43,106 bases of DNA, taken from positions 176,212 to 219,317 of the forward strand of contig MGPQ01000019.1 of NCBI GenBank assembly GCA_001797465.1, given 5' to 3'. A program made the translations under genes and the position numbers. Source of the DNA: Deltaproteobacteria bacterium GWB2_55_19 (GTDB lineage: Bacteria; Desulfobacterota; GWC2-55-46). The notes under the pieces are model-generated. The model saw only the letters and a list, made by a program, of their open reading frames with translations, was not told the origin of the DNA and did no database searches. Shown here one piece after another: positions 37,411 through 43,106 of this stretch; the stretch's first letter is position 1; each line of letters starts with the position of its first letter.

Positions 37411-38160
37411 TTACTCCCTGTTTATCAGGCTCGCCGCCACGCCCGCGCCGAAGCCGTTGTCGATGTTCACGACCGACACCCCTGCCGCGCAGGAGTTTAG
37501 CATGGCAAGGAGTGTCGTAATGCCGCCGAGGTTCGCGCCGTACCCGACGCTCGTCGGCACGGCTATCACGGGCCTTGAGACGAGCCCGGCGACGACTGAC
37601 GGGAGCGCCCCTTCCATGCCGGCGACCACCACGAGGACGTTCGCGGCCCAGAGGTCTTTTTTTCTATGCAAGAGCCTGTGTATCCCCGCGACCCCGACGT
37701 CGTAGAGCCGCTCGACCCTGTTACCCATGCACTCGGCGGTTATCGCCGCCTCTTCGGCGACCGGCACGTCCGAGGTCCCGGCGCATACGACGAGTATGGA
37801 GCCGCGCCCGGAGTCGATTATCTCATGCGATTTTATGAATATGGTGCGTGCTGATGCGCTGTACGAGGCCTTCGGGAAGGCCTTTTTCAGGGCCTTGCCC
37901 TTGTCTGCCTCGCACCTTGTGATGAGGACGTTTTCCTTCCGCTTCAACATGGACTTTGCAATCGCCTTTATCTGGGGAAAAGTCTTGCCCTGGCCGAATA
38001 TGACCTCGGGGAAGCCCTGGCGCAGAGCCCTGTGCGTATCGATGGTCGCGAACTCCAGGTCCTCGAACGGCAAGGCCTTGAGTTCGTGGAGCGCCGCGTC
38101 TATGCCGGTCTTTTTGTCCCGGACGCCCTCGAGGAGCCTTTTTAGAACAGCCACGTTCAT
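37411..38160 (-). CDS. larB: Nickel pincer cofactor carboxylase/hydrolase LarB
   Basis: 249 residues. LarB carboxylates nicotinic acid adenine dinucleotide and releases AMP, the first step of pincer-cofactor synthesis. The C-terminal two thirds resemble PurE (AIR carboxylase): CAGTSDVPVAEEAAITAE, the DVGVAGIHRLL motif, VVAGMEGALPSVVAGL and PTSVGYGAN. The N-terminus has the LarB lead region with FPEVIFGQGKT. ATG at 38160, 65 bp after cheA on the same strand, so it could be co-transcribed with the chemosensory genes. Confidence 0.96.
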   Translation of the reverse strand: MNVAVLKRLLEGVRDKKTGIDAALHELKALPFEDLEFATIDTHRALRQGFPEVIFGQGKTFPQIKAIAKSMLKRKENVLITRCEADKGKALKKAFPKASYSASARTIFIKSHEIIDSGRGSILVVCAGTSDVPVAEEAAITAECMGNRVERLYDVGVAGIHRLLHRKKDLWAANVLVVVAGMEGALPSVVAGLVSRPVIAVPTSVGYGANLGGITTLLAMLNSCAAGVSVVNIDNGFGAGVAASLINRE

Positions 38161-38225
38161 CTTGTACGATGCCTTTTCATGATTGGCTAAGAATATCAGA
38201 AAACGGACGCCTTTGAAATGGCGAA

Positions 38226-39848
38226 TTACGAGGAGAGGCGGTTGGCGGCCCTGGATAATATCTGCGGTATGTCGAGGAGGAATACGGGCCTGCCGTCGCC
38301 CATGATCGTTATGCCGGAAACACCCCAGAGCCTCGACATCGGAGGCAGGAGCGGCTTTATGTACGCGTCGAGCTCTACCCCGAAGTCGTCGACCATGAAC
38401 CCGACGTAAGCCTTTTCCCTTGCCTCTTGTTCCTTCTCGACTATGACGATTGTGGCCTGGCCGCCGGCCCTTTTTTCGGAAAGCCCTATGAGGAGGGCGA
38501 GGTCAACGACAGGGGCCTTGCACCCGGCGTACTCGACTGTGGCCGGGGTCTCGCCGGAGAGCTCTATCACCCGCTCTATCTTTGTTATGGGGAAGAGGAA
38601 CTGCTCGGACCCGGCGGTGACGAGGAGCGTCTTTATGATAGAAGTCGTCCTCGGGAGCTCCATGCGTATCGTAGTCCCCTTGCCGGGCTCGGACTCTATC
38701 TCAAGCGCGCCGCCGAGCCCTTCCACCACGGCCTTCACTATGTCCATGCCGACCCCTCTGCCCGAGGTCTCGGTTACAGTCTCCGCGCTCGTAAGACCGG
38801 GGAGGCATACGAGCATGAGGGATTCTTTCCTTGACATCGCCGCGACCCTCCTCGGGTCGGCCCCTTTTTCAACGGCCTTCATCTTTATTTTCTCGGGGTC
38901 TATGCCGCGCCCGTCGTCCGAGACCTCGATTACGGCGCGGTCCTTCCTCGCGTGCGCGCTCAAGGTTATCGTCCCTGAGCGCGGCTTTCCTTCGGACTCC
39001 CTGACGGAGGGGGTCTCTATCCCGTGGTCCACGGCGTTTCTTATTATATGGACGAGCGGGGAGCCGAGTCCTTCGAGTATCGAGCGGTCGAGGCTTATCT
39101 CCGTTCCCTCGATCTTCAGGCCGACGTCTTTCCCCGCCTTGCTGGAGATGTCGCGGACTATCCTCGGGAGCGACTCGGTCAAGTCCCTTATGGGGAGCAT
39201 GCGCGCCGAGAGTATGTTCTTGTGGAGCGCGTTGACGGATTTGCCGAGGAGGTGGACGCCGTCCTTGAGCTCTATGGAGCGCGAGCGCTGGGACAATTCC
39301 TTGAAAGAGGAGAGCGCCATGAAGAGGTCGCCGATGGTCGTAAGCAACTCGTCGAAGACCCTCCCTTCGACCTTCATGACATTCGATATCCTGAGCTCCG
39401 CGCCTGCGGGAGCCGCCTGGGCCTGTGCGGCGACAGGCGCTCCAGGGGGCGCTTGCGCCGGTATTGGCGTCTGCTTTCCCTCGGAGAGCGCCTTGAGCCT
39501 GGAGATGAACGGGGACACGTCGAGGTCGAGCGGCTTATCCTCTTCGACGAGTCTGACGAGCGCCTTCAGCGCGTCGAGGCACTCAAAAAGCGTCGTGATT
39601 ATCCCGGGGGACGGTTCGAGGCCCTTTGACCGTATCCTGTCGAGGAGGTCTTCCTCAGCGTGAGAGAGGACCTTCAACGGCTCGTAGCCCATCGACGCTG
39701 ACATGCCCTTTATCGAATGGTAGTGCCTGAAGAGGTTGTCGACCTCCGAGAGCGACCCCTTCTCAAGCTCCAGGAGCCCGGCCTCTATGCCGGAAAGATG
39801 TGTGTTCGTCTCCTGCAGGTAGAGGGCCTTGTATTTGGACGTGTCCAT
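38226..39848 (-). CDS. cheA: CheA-type chemosensory histidine kinase
   Basis: 540 residues. P1 (Hpt) at 1-105 with the phospho-acceptor His44 in HYHSIKG; a short Pro/Ala/Gln-rich linker at about 120-150 where the P2 CheY-binding domain would be; P3 dimerisation helices; P4 kinase with N box LVHIIRNAVDHGIE and G boxes DDGRGID and GRGVGMDIV; and a P5 CheW-like domain near residues 400-535. It lacks a recognisable P2 domain, as in several non-flagellar or alternative chemosensory systems. Starts at ATG (39848), 12 bp after cheY, and sits last in the mcp-cheW-cheY-cheA order. Confidence 0.95.
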   Translation of the reverse strand: MDTSKYKALYLQETNTHLSGIEAGLLELEKGSLSEVDNLFRHYHSIKGMSASMGYEPLKVLSHAEEDLLDRIRSKGLEPSPGIITTLFECLDALKALVRLVEEDKPLDLDVSPFISRLKALSEGKQTPIPAQAPPGAPVAAQAQAAPAGAELRISNVMKVEGRVFDELLTTIGDLFMALSSFKELSQRSRSIELKDGVHLLGKSVNALHKNILSARMLPIRDLTESLPRIVRDISSKAGKDVGLKIEGTEISLDRSILEGLGSPLVHIIRNAVDHGIETPSVRESEGKPRSGTITLSAHARKDRAVIEVSDDGRGIDPEKIKMKAVEKGADPRRVAAMSRKESLMLVCLPGLTSAETVTETSGRGVGMDIVKAVVEGLGGALEIESEPGKGTTIRMELPRTTSIIKTLLVTAGSEQFLFPITKIERVIELSGETPATVEYAGCKAPVVDLALLIGLSEKRAGGQATIVIVEKEQEAREKAYVGFMVDDFGVELDAYIKPLLPPMSRLWGVSGITIMGDGRPVFLLDIPQILSRAANRLSS

Positions 39849-39860
39849 AATGGGAGGCCT

Positions 39861-40223
39861 TTAGTCCTTGAGCCCGTGGAGCACGGCAAGGACCTTCTTC
39901 TCGGAGAGGGGTTTCACTATGTAGGCGCATGCGCCGGATTTAAGCGCCTCTTCGACTATCGGCTCAAACCCGAGCGAGGTGCACATGATTATCTTTACCG
40001 GCGGCTCAAGAAGCCTTATCTCACGGGCCGCCTCTATCCCGTTCATAAGGGGCATAACGATATCGAGTATGACGATATCGGGCCCTAAGGCCCTCGCGTG
40101 AGAGACCGCCTCTTCTCCGTTTGCGGCCTCGGCCACTACGTCGAAGCCGCCCTTCGTGAGTATGTCCTTGAGCACGGTCCTGTGAAAATCAGCATCGTCA
40201 GCGATGACAACCCTTTTAGACAC
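39861..40223 (-). CDS. cheY: CheY-like single-domain response regulator
   Basis: 120 residues, a lone receiver domain. VVIADDADFHR gives the acidic pair, DIVILDIVMP the phospho-acceptor Asp, IIMCTSLG the Thr/Ser switch position, and AYIVKPLSE the conserved Lys. The start is taken at GTG (40223), with GGAAGG about six bases upstream, rather than at the more upstream 40280, which lies inside cheW and adds non-conserved residues. The GTG overlaps the end of cheW by 8 bp (GTGTCTAA), so the two are translationally coupled. The partner kinase is cheA, directly downstream. Confidence 0.93.
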   Translation of the reverse strand: MSKRVVIADDADFHRTVLKDILTKGGFDVVAEAANGEEAVSHARALGPDIVILDIVMPLMNGIEAAREIRLLEPPVKIIMCTSLGFEPIVEEALKSGACAYIVKPLSEKKVLAVLHGLKD

Positions 40224-40659
40224 GAGTACCTTCCAGGTGCAGTATTCTTGCGGTCTCTTCGAAAAGCGTCTTCCAGTCAAGGAGCGAGAGCGGCCCGTCG
40301 TCGGTGTCGAACTCGCCTTTTATGTAGCCGGAGCCTTTCCTGAAGGGGCAGGCCTTGAGCTCCTCCGCCCAGAAAAAGGATATGGAGGCCTCCCCGGCGT
40401 CGAGCCCGAGGAGCGCCGACTTGTCGCGGACGACTATCACCCTGTGCGTTCCGCTGGTCGGCGCGGGCCACGCGCTGAACGCCATCTTGAGGTCAATGAC
40501 CGTGACCGGCTCGTTACGGAGGCTTATGACCCCTGAGACGAACCCGGTCCTGCCCGGCAGAAAAGGCATGCCGTCGACCTCGACTATCCCGGCTACGTAT
40601 GAGGTGTCGATTGCGAGGCGCGCGCCTTCGAGCGCTATGACGAGCTTGTCGCCGAACAT
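40216..40659 (-). CDS. cheW: CheW-like coupling protein
   Basis: 147 residues, one CheW domain (double SH3-like barrel): LVIALEGARLAIDTSYVAGIVEV, FVSGVISLRNEPVTVIDLKM, and a C-terminal LLDWKTLFEE. It links the receptor to CheA in a chemosensory array. ATG at 40659 is 4 bp after the stop of the MCP gene, and its end overlaps cheY by 8 bp. It is more divergent than classical CheW, which fits a dedicated partner for this system. Confidence 0.9.
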   Translation of the reverse strand: MFGDKLVIALEGARLAIDTSYVAGIVEVDGMPFLPGRTGFVSGVISLRNEPVTVIDLKMAFSAWPAPTSGTHRVIVVRDKSALLGLDAGEASISFFWAEELKACPFRKGSGYIKGEFDTDDGPLSLLDWKTLFEETARILHLEGTRV

Positions 40660-40663
40660 ATGG

Positions 40664-41929
40664 CTATGTAGTGAACCTCGCGACCACGGATTTAAGCTCT
40701 TTTGAAAGGACGGAGAGTTTCTCGGAGGCCGCGATGGTTTCGTTTATCGCCGCTCCGTGCCTCTCGACCGCCGCCTCGACCACTTCGGTCGTCGAGAGGT
40801 TCTCCCGCGCTATCCTGGCGACGGCCTCTACTATTTCGACGGCCTTTTCAGCCTTTTCCTTCTGCTTGTGCGTGAGCCCGAGTATGAGCGTCGCCTTCTC
40901 GGCGACGTCCGCCGTATAGTTCGTGATGTCGATGAGTATCTCCCTGATCTTCCGGAGGTCGTCCCTGCCGCCCTTCAGGTTGGAGGTGCCCTCGCTCGCC
41001 GACGAGACGACCCTCTCGACCTCCATCCGGAGATCTTTAACGATCAGCGAGACGTCCTGGACGGAGTTGTTCGTGTTGTCGGCGAAGCGCCTGACCTCCT
41101 CGGCGACCATCGCGAAACCCCTGCCGTGCTCCCCGGCCTTAGAGGCCTCGATCGTCGCGTTCAATGCGAGGAGGTCGGTCTGACGGGAGATGTGGGTGAT
41201 GACGTCGAGGATCTTCGGTATGTCGTTCAGCTTCTCCTTAAGCCTTATAGCCGCGCTCTCGGTGTTCTCTATGCCGCTGAAAATCGTCTCCATCTTCTCC
41301 ATGGCGGAAGTGGCGGTTGTAGCGCCCCTCTGTACCATCGAGTTTACCTTCTGCGAGGCGTTAACGCTCTCTGTTACCTTGTTCGCGACGTCGTCGGCGA
41401 GTTCGGCCATCGACTTTATCGTGGAGGAGGCGTCCCCTATGTGGTTCGCCTGTTCGAGCGCGCCGTCGAAGATGGACGACGTACCGGATATGACCTCCTT
41501 CGAGGTGTCGTGCCCCTTCGACACCACGGCTGAGAGCGTCTCCTGCGCTTCCGTTAAGTTGTTGCAGGTATCCCTTATGTGGCCGACGAGGGTCTTTAAA
41601 CTTCTCGACATGAGGGAGAGAGATTCCTCTAAGTCGCTCGTCTCGTCCCTGAATACCATGTCGCCGAGCCCCTCGGCCTCCCTTAAATCCCCCTGGCTTA
41701 TCCTCTGGGCGGCGCCGGTAAGGAGGCTGAAGTTCCTCGTAAAGTTCCTCGTGAATATAGAGCCGAGGATGAGGCCTATTATCATCGCGGTCAGGAAGCT
41801 CAAGGGCTGCATCATCCACTCGGCGACCCCCGTCTTCTCTATTATGTCAGGGACGAACGCCGCGGCCGCGACGACGATGATGAAGCCGATTATGAATTTG
41901 TAGCCGATCGGGACCCGTACACTGTTCAC
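40664..41929 (-). CDS. Methyl-accepting chemotaxis protein without a periplasmic ligand domain
   Basis: 421 residues. TM helices at about 9-27 and 38-58 are joined by only some ten residues, so no ligand-binding domain can fit between them. A HAMP-like region (about 59-115) leads into an antiparallel coiled-coil with the signalling hairpin at about 275-310 (AMVAEEVRRFADNT). The signal must come from inside the membrane or the cytoplasm, or from a partner protein. Start is GTG at 41929 after AGGCGG. It heads the mcp-cheW-cheY-cheA(-larBC) group; cheR and cheB are not found, so methylation adaptation may be missing or supplied elsewhere. Confidence 0.93.
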   Translation of the reverse strand: MNSVRVPIGYKFIIGFIIVVAAAAFVPDIIEKTGVAEWMMQPLSFLTAMIIGLILGSIFTRNFTRNFSLLTGAAQRISQGDLREAEGLGDMVFRDETSDLEESLSLMSRSLKTLVGHIRDTCNNLTEAQETLSAVVSKGHDTSKEVISGTSSIFDGALEQANHIGDASSTIKSMAELADDVANKVTESVNASQKVNSMVQRGATTATSAMEKMETIFSGIENTESAAIRLKEKLNDIPKILDVITHISRQTDLLALNATIEASKAGEHGRGFAMVAEEVRRFADNTNNSVQDVSLIVKDLRMEVERVVSSASEGTSNLKGGRDDLRKIREILIDITNYTADVAEKATLILGLTHKQKEKAEKAVEIVEAVARIARENLSTTEVVEAAVERHGAAINETIAASEKLSVLSKELKSVVARFTT

Positions 41930-41979
41930 TTTTACCGCCTTTTTGAGAGGGTCGAAAGAACCTTCAATCCCAGGTAAGT

Positions 41980-42009
41980 ATTATAAGTCCGCATGAAAGG
42001 TGAAGTCAA
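41980..42009 (-). promoter_or_regulatory. Sigma70-type promoter of the chemosensory operon
   Basis: On the minus strand TTGACT (complement of 42004-42009) and TATAAT (complement of 41980-41985) are 18 bp apart, about 50 bp upstream of the GTG of the MCP gene. Confidence 0.8.
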
Positions 42010-42105
42010 CGGCATGAGAAGCCGCCGCACTTTCGCATACCTTGAATATTTCGACTGGTTTCAGGTGAAACTTTAATGTTTAAAGGGCGTTTTGGGGCTT
42101 TTGGC

Positions 42106-43106
42106 TCAGAAGTGTTCAAAGCCGAGGCGCTTGAGTTTCACGGGTCTACCGTCCGCGCCGACGATATTGAGGCCAGTTTCAGTAACGCGGCCTATGCGGG
42201 TTATCTTAAGCCCGATCGCGCGGCTTAATGCCGCGACCTTTTTTTCGTCCTTTGGCCGCGTGGTAAAGAGGAGCTCGTAATCCTCGCCGCCTGAGAGCGC
42301 CAGAGGCGCCCACGAAGAGCCTGCGGACTCGGAGTAGCGTTGGAGCTCTCTGGAAATCGGGAAACCGCGAAGGCCGATATCCGCGCCTACGCCGCTCGCG
42401 TCAAGGAGCCTTTTGAGGTCGAGGGCGACGCCGTCGCTTACGTCTATCATTGAGGTGGCGAGCCTCTGCCTGGAGAGCGCTTGCCCAGCAGACAACCTCG
42501 GTACGGGGTCGAGGTGCCTTAAGACCGCCTTCCTCCAGCGGCCCTTGAGGGCCTTAAGTCCGTGGTTCTGCAAGACCGTAAGGCCCAGGGCGGAGTCGCC
42601 CGGCGTGCCTGTAACGAATATGGCGTCCCCGGGCCTTGCCCCGCTCCGGAGCACCTCTCTTCCCTTTTTTACCTCCCCGAGGACGGTTGTCGAGATAGTC
42701 ACAATGGGGGCGCGCGCGGTGTTCCCGCCTATGAGGGGCAGACCGAATTCATCCGAAGAGGACTTGAGCCCGTCGTAGATGCCGTCGATGTATTTCCTGT
42801 CGATATCTCCGGGGAAGGTAATGGAAACGAGGAAAAAGAGCGGCGCCCCTCCCATAGACGCAATGTCGGAGAGAGAGACCGAGAGCGCCTTTCTGCCGAG
42901 GAGACGGGCCGGCGTGTACGAGCGTTCGAAGTGGGTGGATTCTACGAGGGTGTCGGTGGTAGTCAGGAGGACGGAGCCCGGGGAAAGGAGCGTTACGCTT
43001 GTATCGTCTCCGATGCCCTTTATTACGCGGCGCCAGGCGGGAGCTACGGCAGGTATGCCTGAGACGGCGCGCCCCCCCTGCGCCCCCCCGCCCCCCCCCC
43101 CCCCCC
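42106..43106 (-). CDS. thiL: Thiamine-monophosphate kinase, 5' end cut by contig edge
   Basis: Phosphorylates thiamine monophosphate to thiamine diphosphate. The frame stays open from the stop at 42106 to at least 43080, so the gene is longer than its internal Met at 42855 suggests. Upstream of that Met the frame reads GIGDDTSV, TTDTLVESTHF and GRKALSVSLSDIASMGG, all conserved ThiL motifs that bind Mg-ATP and substrate. GGNTARAP and ISGGEDYELLF-like motifs follow. The first 15-20 residues are missing or scrambled in the terminal C run (43081-43106), which is likely artefactual. Otherwise intact. Confidence 0.93.
   Translation of the reverse strand, partial: GGGGGGGAQGGRAVSGIPAVAPAWRRVIKGIGDDTSVTLLSPGSVLLTTTDTLVESTHFERSYTPARLLGRKALSVSLSDIASMGGAPLFFLVSITFPGDIDRKYIDGIYDGLKSSSDEFGLPLIGGNTARAPIVTISTTVLGEVKKGREVLRSGARPGDAIFVTGTPGDSALGLTVLQNHGLKALKGRWRKAVLRHLDPVPRLSAGQALSRQRLATSMIDVSDGVALDLKRLLDASGVGADIGLRGFPISRELQRYSESAGSSWAPLALSGGEDYELLFTTRPKDEKKVAALSRAIGLKITRIGRVTETGLNIVGADGRPVKLKRLGFEHF
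43081..43106. other. Homopolymer C run at contig end, probable sequencing artefact
   Basis: The last 26 bases are almost pure C (16 in a row at the end, interrupted by two G). On the coding strand this is a G run, the usual signature of dark-cycle calls in two-colour sequencing. It should not be interpreted as biology. Confidence 0.8.

Noticed and set aside
40224..40280. Longer start for cheY
   Set aside because: The extra 19 residues lie inside cheW in another frame. The GTG at 40223 has a good ribosome-binding site and gives the normal receiver start.

Overview
This 43.1 kb window looks like one complete contig from a high-GC, Gram-negative bacterium. It starts inside a dispersed repeat and ends in a homopolymer C run. 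A predicted outer-membrane beta-barrel, a c-type haem sensor kinase, LarB/LarC, pyruvate phosphate dikinase and an EF-P with Asn at the usual lysine site fit a Desulfobacterota/Nitrospirota-like or other deep-branching lineage. That assignment is inference; no rRNA or lineage marker is present. Starts at TTG and GTG are frequent (pgk, aroD, smc and the HEAT gene at TTG; glycosyltransferases, mcp and cheY at GTG).

Layout: (1) 85-3918, minus strand: gap-pgk-tpiA (lower glycolysis) and aroD upstream. (2) 4360-7218, plus: a 952-residue coiled-coil/LysM envelope protein with its own promoter and terminator. (3) 7487-12327, plus: a tight four-gene operon (HEAT-repeat membrane protein, processive GT2 glycosyltransferase, TPR plus beta-barrel protein, membrane-anchored tyrosine-phosphatase-like protein). 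It reads as a candidate exopolysaccharide synthesis and export system resembling, but not matching, E. coli yaiPOS or pga. (4) 12248-19123, minus: a Roadblock/LC7 protein, smc and ppdK. (5) 19641-23165, plus: gyrA and gpsA. (6) 23364-31239, plus: a haem-binding hybrid histidine kinase, a TIGR04283-type glycosyltransferase, class II aldolase, efp and uvrC. (7) 31376-34383, plus: comEC and a DUF4124 lipoprotein-like secreted protein. (8) 35103-41929, minus: MBL hydrolase, larC, larB, cheA, cheY, cheW and an MCP without a ligand-binding domain. (9) 42106-end, minus: thiL, truncated by the contig end.

Central metabolism is well represented: gap, pgk, tpiA, aldolase, ppdK and gpsA together cover most of the triose part of glycolysis/gluconeogenesis and its branch to phospholipid glycerol.

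The intergenic regions carry several repeat families that the genes do not explain. Family A (about 85 bp, three copies, one at the contig start). Family B (about 150 bp near-palindrome, two copies; one sits directly upstream of ppdK and the other is split by a copy of A). Family C (about 250-310 bp, two inverted copies flanking uvrC-comEC-DUF4124, one copy carrying a nested G/C-rich hairpin). There are also smaller REP-like hairpins. No tRNA, rRNA, CRISPR array, transposase or integrase was seen.
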